64,000 bases of DNA from Pedobacter ghigonis (GTDB taxonomy: Bacteria; Bacteroidota; Bacteroidia; Sphingobacteriales; Sphingobacteriaceae), in the NCBI RefSeq assembly GCF_903166585.1, contig NZ_CAESCM010000008.1, positions 186,001-250,000 of the forward strand, read 5' to 3'. Of the stretch, positions 1 to 8,766 are shown piece after piece. Positions within the stretch are counted from its first letter, which is position 1, and the number at the start of each line of letters is the position of its first letter. Made by a program: the position numbers and the translations under genes. Below the pieces are notes generated by a model. The model was not told the origin of the DNA and searched no databases. It worked only from the letters and a program-made list of their open reading frames with translations.

Positions 1-102
1 AATAATCAGTAATTTAGTCATTAAAAATAATTTCTTACCGACAAAATTTCCGATTCTGAAAATCAAAATCGTAATGGCATTTGTTTTGACCTTAAAGGGA
101 AT

Positions 103-2703
103 ATGAACTTCAACAATTTTACCATAAAAGCCCAGGAAGCGATTCAACAGGCTTCTGAAATAGCCCAGGGCAACCAGCAACAGGCTATTGAAACAGCACA
201 CCTGCTTAAAGGTTTGCTTACTGTTGATGAAAACGTAGTTTCTTATGTATTGAAGAAACTTAACGTTAACCTGAATACTTTAAACCAAAATCTCGATGCA
301 GAGATTGCAAAGTTCCCGAAAGTGAGCGGAAGCAATGTCTATCTGTCATCAAATGCCAATAGTGCTTTACAAAAAGCACAAACATTTTTAAAGGAGTTTA
401 AAGATGAATTTGTTTCAGTAGAACACCTATTATTGGGAATTTTAGCGGTGAACGACTCTGTTTCGAAATTATTAAAAGAACAGGGTGTTAATGAGAAAGA
501 CCTGAAAAAAGCTATTGTAGAGCTTCGTGGCGATAATCGCGTAACCGATCAAAATGCCGAAGCCACTTATCAGGCTTTAAGCAAATATGCCCGTAACTTA
601 AACGAATATGCCGAAAGCGGAAAACTGGATCCGGTAATTGGCCGTGATGAAGAAATCCGCCGGGTGATTCAGATTTTATCACGCAGGACCAAAAACAATC
701 CGATTTTAATTGGAGAACCAGGTGTGGGTAAAACCGCGATTGCCGAGGGTATTGCTTTCAGGATTATTAAAGGCGATGTGCCCGAAAATCTGAAAAGCAA
801 AACCGTTTACTCGCTTGATATGGGGGCTTTAATTGCCGGTGCCAAATATAAAGGTGAGTTTGAAGAACGTTTAAAAGCCGTTGTAAAAGAGGTTACCCAA
901 AGTGATGGCGATATCATTTTATTTATCGATGAGATACATACTTTGGTTGGTGCCGGTGGCGGCGAAGGTGCAATGGATGCAGCAAACATCCTGAAACCAG
1001 CCTTAGCTCGTGGCGAATTAAGGGCCATTGGGGCAACTACTTTAGATGAGTATCAAAAATATTTAGAGAAAGATAAAGCCCTGGAGCGTCGTTTCCAGAA
1101 GGTAATGGTCGAAGAACCTGATACCCAGGATGCCATTTCTATCCTGCGTGGATTGAAAGAACGTTATGAAACCCACCACAAAGTGCGGATTAAAGATGAA
1201 GCCATTATTGCAGCAGTTGAAATGAGTCAGCGCTATATTGCCGACCGTTTCTTACCCGATAAAGCCATCGATTTAATGGACGAGGCTGCTTCTAAACTGC
1301 GCATGGAAATGGATAGCGTGCCCGAAAATGTAGATGCTTTAGAGCGCGAAATTATGCGCCTCGAAATTGAACGCGAAGCGATTAAACGCGAAAAGGACGA
1401 CAAAAAAGTTCAGGAGTTATCAGAAGAAATCGCCAATTTATCGGCCGAGCGTGATGAATTTAAAGCTAAGTGGCAGGGCGAAAAAGATCTGGTTGATGCT
1501 GTAAATAACCAGATTGAGCAAATTGAGCACTATAAATTAGAAGCCGAACAGGCCGAACGTGCCGGAGATTATGGCAAAGTAGCCGAAATCCGTTACGGAA
1601 AAATTAAAGAAGCACAGGATAAAGTTGAACAATTAAAAGCCGATTTAGAAAGCCAGCAAAGCGACAGCCGTATGCTTAAAGAAGAAGTAACAGCCGATGA
1701 TATTGCAGGGGTAGTTGGCAGGTGGACAGGCATTCCGGTTACTAAACTGATTGCGAGCGAACGAGAAAAGCTTTTAAATTTAGAACATGAACTACACCAA
1801 CGCGTGGCTGGTCAGGACGAAGCTATTGAAGCCATTTCTGATGCGATCCGCCGTTCGCGTGCCGGTTTGCAGGATAAACGTAAACCAATTGGCTCATTCA
1901 TATTTTTAGGTACAACGGGTGTGGGTAAAACCGAATTGGCCAAAGCACTGGCCGAGTTTTTATTTAACGATGAAAACGCGTTAACCCGCATCGATATGAG
2001 TGAATACCAGGAGCGCCACGCCGTTTCGCGATTAATTGGCGCGCCTCCGGGATACGTGGGTTACGAGGAAGGCGGACAGCTTACTGAAGCCGTTAGACGT
2101 AAACCTTACTCGGTGGTATTGCTTGATGAGATTGAAAAAGCGCACCCTGATGTGTTTAACATCTTGTTGCAGGTGCTGGATGATGGCCGCTTAACCGATA
2201 ATAAAGGCAGAACGGTGAACTTCAAAAATACGATCATCATCATGACCTCGAATATTGGTGCACACTTAATCCAGGATAATTTCAAAAATTTAAGTGATGA
2301 AAACCGCGATGAGGTGATTGCGAAAACCAAAAATGAGCTGTTCGAAGTGCTAAAACAAACCATTCGTCCGGAATTTTTAAACCGCATTGACGAATTGATC
2401 ATGTTCACGCCATTAAACCGCAGCGAAATCAGGAACATTGTAAGCTTACAGTTTAAACAAGTACAGCATACTTTGGCCGAGATGGGCATAGAAATGGAAG
2501 CCAGCGACGAAGCTTTAGACTGGCTGGCACAACTGGGTTACGATCCACAGTTTGGTGCAAGACCACTGAAAAGGGTAATCCAGAAAAGAATCTTAAACGA
2601 GCTGTCGAAAGAGATATTGGCGGGCAAGGTAGATAAGGACAGTAAAATTAAGTTAGATATGTTCGATCATAATTTTGTGTTCCTGAACCAAAAGGCAGAT
2701 TAA
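103..2703 (+). CDS. clpB: ATP-dependent disaggregase chaperone ClpB
   Basis: An 866-residue Hsp100 disaggregase, normal ClpB length. It should work in the cytoplasm with DnaK/DnaJ/GrpE to pull polypeptides out of aggregates through a hexameric ring. Visible parts are the N-terminal Clp repeat domain (about 1-145), the first AAA+ module with Walker A GEPGVGKT at 204-211 and Walker B FIDEIH, the long middle coiled coil (about 400-540) that separates ClpB from ClpA/ClpC, the second AAA+ module with Walker A GTTGVGKT at 603-610 and [12 protein letters not shown], and the C-terminal small domain. It starts at the first ATG, preceded by an AAAGGGA stretch. It is monocistronic, closed by the terminator at 2717-2750. 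Family identification is secure. Confidence 0.97.
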   Translation: MNFNNFTIKAQEAIQQASEIAQGNQQQAIETAHLLKGLLTVDENVVSYVLKKLNVNLNTLNQNLDAEIAKFPKVSGSNVYLSSNANSALQKAQTFLKEFKDEFVSVEHLLLGILAVNDSVSKLLKEQGVNEKDLKKAIVELRGDNRVTDQNAEATYQALSKYARNLNEYAESGKLDPVIGRDEEIRRVIQILSRRTKNNPILIGEPGVGKTAIAEGIAFRIIKGDVPENLKSKTVYSLDMGALIAGAKYKGEFEERLKAVVKEVTQSDGDIILFIDEIHTLVGAGGGEGAMDAANILKPALARGELRAIGATTLDEYQKYLEKDKALERRFQKVMVEEPDTQDAISILRGLKERYETHHKVRIKDEAIIAAVEMSQRYIADRFLPDKAIDLMDEAASKLRMEMDSVPENVDALEREIMRLEIEREAIKREKDDKKVQELSEEIANLSAERDEFKAKWQGEKDLVDAVNNQIEQIEHYKLEAEQAERAGDYGKVAEIRYGKIKEAQDKVEQLKADLESQQSDSRMLKEEVTADDIAGVVGRWTGIPVTKLIASEREKLLNLEHELHQRVAGQDEAIEAISDAIRRSRAGLQDKRKPIGSFIFLGTTGVGKTELAKALAEFLFNDENALTRIDMSEYQERHAVSRLIGAPPGYVGYEEGGQLTEAVRRKPYSVVLLDEIEKAHPDVFNILLQVLDDGRLTDNKGRTVNFKNTIIIMTSNIGAHLIQDNFKNLSDENRDEVIAKTKNELFEVLKQTIRPEFLNRIDELIMFTPLNRSEIRNIVSLQFKQVQHTLAEMGIEMEASDEALDWLAQLGYDPQFGARPLKRVIQKRILNELSKEILAGKVDKDSKIKLDMFDHNFVFLNQKAD

Positions 2704-2716
2704 AACATCTCAAATC

Positions 2717-2750
2717 AAATCCCATAGATTAATTTCTATGGGATTTTTTT
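2717..2750 (+). terminator. Intrinsic terminator after clpB
   Basis: A perfect 12-bp stem (2717-2728 with 2735-2746) and 6-base loop are followed directly by a T-run. It lies 14 bases after the clpB stop and ends that transcript. Confidence 0.9.
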
Positions 2751-2841
2751 GTTTAATCAAAAGTAACTAACATAATAGTTTCATTGCTTGTTTTTTGTTT
2801 CAATAATGATTATTATTGATTACACACAAAAACACAACATC

Positions 2842-3495
2842 ATGAAACCTAAATTAATCATCATGGCGCTACTATGCGCCGTCAGTTGGCGCTGTTATGC
2901 CCAAACTGAAAAGGGAACTGGCTTTGCCGGCCTTAGCGTAAGCTTTGGTACCTCTAAACAAAACAGTTCGGCTCCAAGCCTCAACACCTTTACGGTAACC
3001 CCTCGCGGAGGCTATTTTTTAGCCAATAACTTAGCCATAGGGCTCGAGCTGCCTTTAAGCCTTTCCAAACTGCGCGGCGAAAGCTACATTTCGTGGGATG
3101 AAGAAGATGGCAGATATGAAGATCGTTATGGCCCCAAAGAGTTTAGCTTTGGTTTTTCTCCCTTTCTACGCAAGTATGTTGATGTGAAAAACCATTTCAA
3201 GTTTTTTATGCAGGCCAACCTACTGCTTCAGGTTAACACCTTTAACAGAATTGACGATGAAGGATACCTGATTCGTACGGATGCTAAAGTAAAAGGATAT
3301 GGTGCCAGTTTAAGTCCGGGTTTTACCTACACCATATCCGATCATACCACGCTCGAGTTTTCGTTTCCTATCGTAACCTTCTTCCATCAAAATTACTACG
3401 CTTCAGAATCGCTGTACAATTACGATAAAACCAATAACCTCCGACTGGCTTTACAGAACTTCACCCCTACTTTCACAGTCAACGTTCACTTTTAA
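2842..3495 (+). CDS. Secreted outer-membrane beta-barrel protein
   Basis: About 217 residues. I place the start at the ATG at 2842 because the signal peptide begins there (MKPKLIIMALLCAVSWRCYA, cut before QTEKG); an in-frame ATG at 2788 would add 18 residues without signal character. The mature part has alternating hydrophobic/polar strands and ends FTPTFTVNVHF, an aromatic C-terminal residue as expected for BAM-inserted barrels. The same layout occurs in the proteins at 4203 and 8076. The next gene starts 9 bases later, so the two are probably cotranscribed. The specific function is unknown. Confidence 0.8.
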   Translation: MKPKLIIMALLCAVSWRCYAQTEKGTGFAGLSVSFGTSKQNSSAPSLNTFTVTPRGGYFLANNLAIGLELPLSLSKLRGESYISWDEEDGRYEDRYGPKEFSFGFSPFLRKYVDVKNHFKFFMQANLLLQVNTFNRIDDEGYLIRTDAKVKGYGASLSPGFTYTISDHTTLEFSFPIVTFFHQNYYASESLYNYDKTNNLRLALQNFTPTFTVNVHF

Positions 3496-3504
3496 CGCTT
3501 CATC

Positions 3505-4059
3505 ATGAAAAACATATTGACCCCTAACACAAATGGCTTAAAAATATTAAGCTGCTTGTTTTTTACTGTCCTTACTTTAAACACAAAGGCACAAGAGATA
3601 AAATATTTTAAAAGTATTTTTCCAGAAGAGGACGGAAAGGTTAAATCAATTGGCAATACCAAATTCGAATACTATCGCAGTATCTTTCCTGAAGAAAATG
3701 GCAAAATCAAATCCATAGGCGATACCAAATTTGAGTACAACCGAAGTATTTTCCCTGAAGAGAATGGAAAATTAAAATCTGTAGGCAGCAAAACCGTAAC
3801 CTATTACAGAAGTATTTTCGACGAAGAAAATGGTAAAGTAAAATCAATAGGCAATACCAAAGTGGAGTACTACAGAAGCATTTTTCCGGAAGAAAATGGT
3901 AAAATTAAATCCATTGGCGGAGCTCAGATCGAATATCACCGCAGTATTTTCCCTGAAGAAAATGGTAAACTCAAATCCATTTCAGGCCAAACCGGCAGTA
4001 ATTTTATCTCTTCGCCTATCGAACTCTATCAGTTTATTTTGCAAGAGAATGCTAAATAG
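3505..4059 (+). CDS. Secreted protein made of six 22-residue repeats
   Basis: 184 residues. A signal peptide (about 1-29, ending NTKA before QE) is followed by six tandem 22-residue units at residues 33-164, consensus EYYRSIFPEENGKIKSIGDT plus KF, then a 20-residue non-repeat tail. Unit length is constant and the core SIFPEENGK is almost invariant, while linker positions vary. Each unit pairs an aromatic-basic strand (YYRS) with a Gly-Lys turn, suggesting a beta-solenoid or stacked hairpins. It follows the barrel gene by 9 bases, so it may be a periplasmic or surface partner of that barrel. I do not recognise the family and assign no function. Confidence 0.75.
   Translation: MKNILTPNTNGLKILSCLFFTVLTLNTKAQEIKYFKSIFPEEDGKVKSIGNTKFEYYRSIFPEENGKIKSIGDTKFEYNRSIFPEENGKLKSVGSKTVTYYRSIFDEENGKVKSIGNTKVEYYRSIFPEENGKIKSIGGAQIEYHRSIFPEENGKLKSISGQTGSNFISSPIELYQFILQENAK
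3601..3996 (+). repeat. Six tandem 66-bp coding repeats
   Basis: Six in-frame units of exactly 66 bp encode the 22-residue repeats of the preceding entry. The DNA copies differ mainly at third codon positions (GAAGAAAATGG versus GAAGAGAATGG), so the protein repeat seems to be maintained by selection rather than being a fresh duplication. Confidence 0.85.
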
Positions 4060-4076
4060 GCGTTAGACCCAACTCA

Positions 4077-4109
4077 ATATCCGGTAATTCAGTTCCACCG
4101 GATATTTTT
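4077..4109 (+). terminator. Intrinsic terminator after the repeat-protein gene
   Basis: A 9-bp perfect stem (4077-4085 with 4097-4105) with an 11-base loop runs into a T stretch. It ends the barrel/repeat-protein unit. Confidence 0.8.
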
Positions 4110-4202
4110 ACCTACTGAACTTCAATATCTTAACAATAATTTAACTAAATAATTAGTTTTGTTTCAATTTTTTAGTTTATCATTGAATACACAAAAACAC
4201 AA

Positions 4203-4859
4203 ATGAAAATGAAAAAACAATTATTACTTGTTGCTATGGCAGCGGGATTGTCGCTATCTGCGTTTTCCCAAACAAAAGGTACGAATGCACTGAGCTTTGG
4301 TGTGAACACCTACACAAACAAAAACAGTAACAACAGTTACCAGGGAAACAATTACGAAAACAAAACTCAAAACAATACTTTTACACTGGGTTATGGCTAT
4401 TTCTTTAAAGACAATAGCAAATTTGGATTGGATTTAACCTACGGGCTTGATAAGTATAACAACACCAACAATTCTGAGCAACAACAAAAAAGCTATGGTG
4501 GAAATTTAAATTATCAACATTATTTTCCAATTGTAAAAACACTTTTTGCCTATGCAGGGGGTAGAGCTGGTTATACCTACAGCAAAACTAAAAACTTAAA
4601 CACAAGTCCTAATTACACTCAAGCTAGCACAAACATTGGTAATCAATACAACATTGGTGCTTATGGCGGTATTACCTGGTTTATATCTAAAAAGTTTGCC
4701 TTAGAAACTTCCTTATTAAGTGCAGATATTCGATATGCCAAAACAAAACAAACAGAATCAACAGATCAAAGTTTCTATACAAACGAAAACACAAATTTCA
4801 ATTTAAATACACAAGGTTTCATCAACAATCTTGGCTTTAAGATTTATATCCTATTTTAA
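4203..4859 (+). CDS. Outer-membrane beta-barrel protein
   Basis: 218 residues with a clear signal peptide (MKMKKQLLLVAMAAGLSLSAFS, cut before QTKG). The mature chain is rich in Asn, Tyr and Gly with amphipathic strand patterns and ends FINNLGFKIYILF with a terminal Phe, typical of small outer-membrane barrels. Asn/Tyr content is high in the predicted loop regions (about residues 30-60). It is transcribed alone, between the terminator at 4077 and the one at 4876. No substrate or partner can be inferred. Confidence 0.8.
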   Translation: MKMKKQLLLVAMAAGLSLSAFSQTKGTNALSFGVNTYTNKNSNNSYQGNNYENKTQNNTFTLGYGYFFKDNSKFGLDLTYGLDKYNNTNNSEQQQKSYGGNLNYQHYFPIVKTLFAYAGGRAGYTYSKTKNLNTSPNYTQASTNIGNQYNIGAYGGITWFISKKFALETSLLSADIRYAKTKQTESTDQSFYTNENTNFNLNTQGFINNLGFKIYILF

Positions 4860-4875
4860 CCTCAAAATTCTCAAT

Positions 4876-4909
4876 TAAAAAAAATCCCATCGCTGATGGG
4901 ATTTTTTCT
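4876..4909. terminator. Bidirectional terminator
   Basis: A perfect stem built on AAATCCCATC and GATGGGATTT around a 3-base loop has A-runs on the left and T-runs on the right. It can therefore stop the rightward barrel transcript and the leftward MFS transcript that converge here. Confidence 0.85.
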
Positions 4910-4910
4910 T

Positions 4911-6113
4911 TTATTTCTTTTTGGTTTCAATATTTGGAAGGAAGCCGGTGAGCAAACCAATCAACGGCAAAAATGCACACACATTAAATACATATTCAAT
5001 ACTGGTCGAATCGGCCAATTTACCTAAAAGTGCCGATCCTATCCCGCCCATACCAAAGGCGAAACCGAAAAACAAACCGGCTACCAATCCCACTTTACCC
5101 GGAATAAGCTCCTGCGCATATACCAGTATAGCCGAAAATGCTGAAGCTAAAATCATCCCAATAGGTACAATTAGAACCCCTACCCAAAATAAGCTGGCAT
5201 GTGGCAATAATAATGCAAAAGGCGCAGTACCTAAAATAGATGCCCAGATTACATATTTCCGACCTATTTTATCGCCAATTGGTCCGCCCAATAACGTTCC
5301 GGCAGCTACAGAGAACAGGAATACGAATAAATAAATCTGCGAGGTTTGCACCGAAACATGGAACTTATCAATTAAATAGAAAGTAAAATAATTGGTTAAG
5401 CTGGCCATGTAAAAGTATTTGGAGAAGATCAGCAGCAATAAAATACATACCGAGAAAATAACCTTAGTTCTCGAAAACTGGTTAACAACTGTTTGGATAT
5501 TAACCTTTTTACTTCTTGAAAGCATAAAGCCTTTATACCAGTTGCCTACATAAGTTAAAATGATGATGGCCAAAAGTGCAATAACTGAAAACCAGATCAC
5601 ACTAAACTGTCCGTAAGGCACAATAATCCAGGCCGCCAACAACGGTCCTAAAGAGCTGCCCGCATTGCCACCCAACTGAAAAACAGATTGCGCAAGGCCT
5701 CTCTTCCCGCCCGATGCGGCATGTGCCATACGCGAGGCCTCGGGATGAAAAATTGAAGAACCAATACCGATAAAACAAACCGATAATAATATGGTATAAA
5801 AGTGCGTAGACTGCGAAAGTGATGCCAAACCAATTAACGTAAAGCCCATACCCGTAGCTAATGAGTAAGGCTGAGGTTTTTTATCGGTATACAAACCTAC
5901 AAAAGGCTGCAATAACGATGCTGCCAGCTGAAAAGTTAATGTAATTAAACCAATCTGCGAAAAGCTGAGGTGATAACTCGTCTTAATAATGGGGTAAATT
6001 GCCGGAATTAACGACTGGATGGTATCATTTAGTAAGTGCGAGAAACTTAATGCAAATAGTATCGGAAAAACAGTTTTTTCAATAATGGCAGTGGTAGAGG
6101 TATTTTCAGTCAT
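4911..6113 (-). CDS. MFS transporter of the fosmidomycin-resistance (Fsr) type
   Basis: 400 residues with about 12 hydrophobic segments. The N-terminal sequence FALSFSHLLNDTIQSLIPAIYP is characteristic of the Fsr branch of the major facilitator superfamily. The A-loop motif between helices 2 and 3 reads GLYTDKKP, and a second copy GPIGDKIGRK occurs in the second half. Fsr relatives are inner-membrane drug/proton antiporters; the substrate here is not known. The gene is alone, with the AT-rich spacer 6114-6376 separating it from the divergent protease gene. Confidence 0.88.
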   Translation of the reverse strand: MTENTSTTAIIEKTVFPILFALSFSHLLNDTIQSLIPAIYPIIKTSYHLSFSQIGLITLTFQLAASLLQPFVGLYTDKKPQPYSLATGMGFTLIGLASLSQSTHFYTILLSVCFIGIGSSIFHPEASRMAHAASGGKRGLAQSVFQLGGNAGSSLGPLLAAWIIVPYGQFSVIWFSVIALLAIIILTYVGNWYKGFMLSRSKKVNIQTVVNQFSRTKVIFSVCILLLLIFSKYFYMASLTNYFTFYLIDKFHVSVQTSQIYLFVFLFSVAAGTLLGGPIGDKIGRKYVIWASILGTAPFALLLPHASLFWVGVLIVPIGMILASAFSAILVYAQELIPGKVGLVAGLFFGFAFGMGGIGSALLGKLADSTSIEYVFNVCAFLPLIGLLTGFLPNIETKKK

Positions 6114-6376
6114 GGCAAAATATTATAAGCCAAAAATAGCAATTATATTTTTATACCTATTTCATTAGTCAAGCAGCATAAACCTAAAGAATTTTAAAAG
6201 TCAATTAAAAATACATTAAAGTAAATATTAAAATACAATTATATTTGGTTAAAATACTACTAACTAGATCAAACATTTTCTATATAATTTCGAAATAGTA
6301 TTAACTTAAAAAAAACATAAAAAACTATATACCAACATACTACCATCATTTTTACCTAACCAAATACTTAAACCTT

Positions 6377-7678
6377 ATGAAAACAACCAAAATGAAGATC
6401 CGGCTGGCGCTATGCTTGGCTACTGGCATTATGCTTACCGTTTTTAGCTGTAAGAAAGTAAATGAGACAAATGCCGGCCCCGATAGAAGCGGTCCTGATC
6501 AAACCCACACCTTCACCATAGACGGCAACAAAGTCATCATCAAAGAAATTAACGGGATATATTATTTTGCCGATGATATTACACTTACACCGCAACAGTT
6601 TAATCTGTTAAAAGCAAACAGCAATAAATCGTTATCGACTACCGAAAGGGGACTGATTATTAACAACCTGGTAAAACGGTGGACCAATGGAATTGTTTAT
6701 TATGACCTTACCGGTTTAGGTGCCGACACTTCGTGGACACTGAAAGCCATGCAAAACATTTCGAGGGTATCGCCCGTAGTTTTTGTGAAAAGAACAAGCC
6801 AGGCCAATTACATCAATTTTGTAAAAGGTACCGGAAACAGTTCTTCTGTGGGTATGGTTGGCGGTGCTCAAAACCTTAACATCTACAATTACAATTATCC
6901 GGGTATATTGATGCACGAAATATTCCATGCACTAGGTGTTAACCACGAACAGTGCAGGCCCGACCGCGATAGCTATGCCATCTTTTATCCCGAAAATGTT
7001 CCCGACGAGAAAGAATTCAATTTCAATAAGCTTTCGGCTACGAGCAATACGACAGTTGGCCCTTTCGATTTTGAATCAATTATGATGTACGAACCTTATG
7101 CTTTCTCTAATACCGGGCAGCCCAGCATCACCAAACTGGATGGTTCTACCTATCAGTCCAGCTATCCCACAAGCAATTTAACGCCAAGTGATATTGCAAC
7201 CATTAACCAAATGTACAGTGGCTTTAACTATGTTGGCCTTCCTGCAAATACCAGTTACGAAATTGCAACAGCGCTGGATAACAATAAGCTGCTTAACGTA
7301 TCGGGTGGCTCATCAAGCGATGGTGCACAGATTATTCTTTACACCGACGGAAATTCTAACAATGCTCGATGGAGTGTAAGCAAAAATGCCGAAGGTTATT
7401 ACCAGCTATCGCCTTTAAATGCTCCTGGTAAAGTGCTTACTGTAGTGGGTGCTGCTACAGCAAACGGTACTAAACTCGAAATAAGAACCAATAGCAATAC
7501 TACTGCACAACAATTTAACATTATACCGGTAGATGGTGGTTATTATACCCTATCTCCACGCAATGTGCCTTCAAAAAATGTAGATGTGCCTGGTAGCAAT
7601 ACCGCAAACAGCACTTTGCTTAATATCTGGTCGGAAGGCAGCGGAAATAACCAGAAATTTAAATTCAATACCTATTAA
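6377..7678 (+). CDS. Astacin-like (M12A) metalloprotease lipoprotein with ricin-type lectin domain
   Basis: 433 residues. The lipoprotein signal ends LTVFSCKK. The catalytic domain (about 90-285) carries HEIFHALGVNHEQCRPDRD starting near residue 180: the astacin zinc motif HExxHxxGxxH with the family ExxRxDRD continuation. A Met-turn follows (SIMMYEPYAF), with the Tyr used in astacins. Residues about 295-433 form a ricin B-like trefoil with three repeats built around LNVSGGSSSDGAQIILY, LTVVGAATANGTKLEI and VDVPGSNTANSTLLNIW. Expected to be a surface or secreted peptidase targeted to glycans. Followed by a strong terminator. Confidence 0.92.
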   Translation: MKTTKMKIRLALCLATGIMLTVFSCKKVNETNAGPDRSGPDQTHTFTIDGNKVIIKEINGIYYFADDITLTPQQFNLLKANSNKSLSTTERGLIINNLVKRWTNGIVYYDLTGLGADTSWTLKAMQNISRVSPVVFVKRTSQANYINFVKGTGNSSSVGMVGGAQNLNIYNYNYPGILMHEIFHALGVNHEQCRPDRDSYAIFYPENVPDEKEFNFNKLSATSNTTVGPFDFESIMMYEPYAFSNTGQPSITKLDGSTYQSSYPTSNLTPSDIATINQMYSGFNYVGLPANTSYEIATALDNNKLLNVSGGSSSDGAQIILYTDGNSNNARWSVSKNAEGYYQLSPLNAPGKVLTVVGAATANGTKLEIRTNSNTTAQQFNIIPVDGGYYTLSPRNVPSKNVDVPGSNTANSTLLNIWSEGSGNNQKFKFNTY

Positions 7679-7701
7679 CAAAACCATAAAATGATGGTAG
7701 G

Positions 7702-7738
7702 AAAAGCAAGCGGGCGAATATCCCGTTTGCTTTTTTGT
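7702..7738 (+). terminator. Intrinsic terminator after the astacin gene
   Basis: A 13-bp stem with one G-T pair (7702-7714 with 7722-7734), a short loop and a T-run, placed 23 bases after the stop codon. Confidence 0.85.
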
Positions 7739-8075
7739 TTCCCCCCTGCTCAAACCACCGAATGAATTAAAGCTGTCCTAAAAAACTGTCAAATTGTACT
7801 GCCTAAAAATCTGACATTTATACAAAAAAAGTCAAATTGTCAATTTGTCACGAGTAAAAAATTAATCGATCGATTGATTTTTGGTCACACGAAAATAATA
7901 TTGAGTTAACCCTAAATTTACATCTAACTATAAACTAAGGGGTTGACAGAAAACTGATTTTTTGATGACTTAAGCCGGGTTTTTTGGCACAAGTGTTGAC
8001 TTTTAGGCAAATATAGTCAGACATTAAAATAGTAAAACTGGCTATATTTTAACACAATATATAATTAATAAAACA
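7739..8075. other. Regulatory-looking intergenic spacer before a barrel gene
   Basis: No ORF. It holds short inverted elements: CAAATTG-T-CAATTTG near 7832, and the 12-bp perfect palindrome AATCGATCGATT at 7864-7875. Further right, TGGCAC-N5-TTGAC at 7985-8000 resembles a sigma-54 -24/-12 promoter, with GA in place of the expected GC at -12. The layout suggests that the barrel gene at 8076 is a regulated gene. Confidence 0.45.
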
Positions 8076-8684
8076 ATGAAAAAACTATTATTATCATTAG
8101 TAGCAGTAGCAGGTTTAGCTTTTGGTGCAAAAGCACAAACTGAAAAAGGAAAATTTATTTTAGGCGGTAATGTTGGTTTCAATTCAACAAAAGTAGAAGG
8201 CGCTGCAAAATCAGATATCGACTTTAGTGTAATACCAAGTGTTGGTTATTTTGTAAGCAACAACTTTGCAATCGGTACCGGTGTAGGTTATACTTACGCT
8301 AAAACTGTAAGCGGAGCAGTTCCAAACCAGATCGGTGCTTTCCAGGTTTCCCCTTTTGGCCGTTACTATGTTGGTTTATCAGAGCAATTTAAATTCTTCG
8401 GACAATTATCAGTTCCTATGGCTTTCGGTACCGTAAAAGCAGTTGATGCTAACGGCGATACAGGTGCTAAAGTGGGTACAACTACATCAATTGGTGTTAA
8501 CGTTGCTCCAGGTTTTGCTTTCTTCCCAACTAAAAGAATCGGTATCGAAGTATCGGTTAACGGTTTAGGTTATGCAAACAACCAAATCAAATCTGAAGCA
8601 ACTGGTGCAAAAACAACCAGCAACTCTTTCGGTTTAGAAGCTAATACTTTCGCACCAAAATTAGGTGTACAGTTCCACTTTTAA
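8076..8684 (+). CDS. OmpW/OmpA-like outer-membrane beta-barrel porin family protein
   Basis: 202 residues. The signal peptide MKKLLLSLVAVAGLAFGAKA is cut before QTEKGKFILGG. Regular strands follow (NVGFNSTKVEG, FSVIPSVGYFVSNNFAIGTGVGYTYA, FQVSPFGRYYVGL) and the chain ends FAPKLGVQFHF with terminal Phe. The pattern matches the common 8-strand porin-family barrels of Bacteroidota. Codon use is very uniform (gct, ggt, gtt), suggesting high expression. It is monocistronic with its own terminator and a long upstream spacer. Confidence 0.85.
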   Translation: MKKLLLSLVAVAGLAFGAKAQTEKGKFILGGNVGFNSTKVEGAAKSDIDFSVIPSVGYFVSNNFAIGTGVGYTYAKTVSGAVPNQIGAFQVSPFGRYYVGLSEQFKFFGQLSVPMAFGTVKAVDANGDTGAKVGTTTSIGVNVAPGFAFFPTKRIGIEVSVNGLGYANNQIKSEATGAKTTSNSFGLEANTFAPKLGVQFHF

Positions 8685-8728
8685 TTAAATCCTTCCGGCA
8701 GGAAGCATTTAACTAATGACTTTTTTTC

Positions 8729-8766
8729 AAAGAGCGCCCCGAAATACCATCGGGGCGCTTTTTGTT
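8729..8766. terminator. GC-rich terminator between convergent genes
   Basis: A stem with the core AGAGCGCCCCGA / TCGGGGCGCTTT, short loop and T-run ends the barrel transcript. A weaker A-rich flank may also serve the leftward M28 gene. Confidence 0.88.

Noticed and set aside
3601..3996. CRISPR array from the regular 66-bp spacing
   Set aside because: The units are contiguous, in frame and code for a conserved peptide repeat; no spacers and no cas genes.
4921..5334. 137-codon frame antisense to the MFS gene
   Set aside because: Shadow frame with no domain features; the MFS frame on the other strand is unmistakable.
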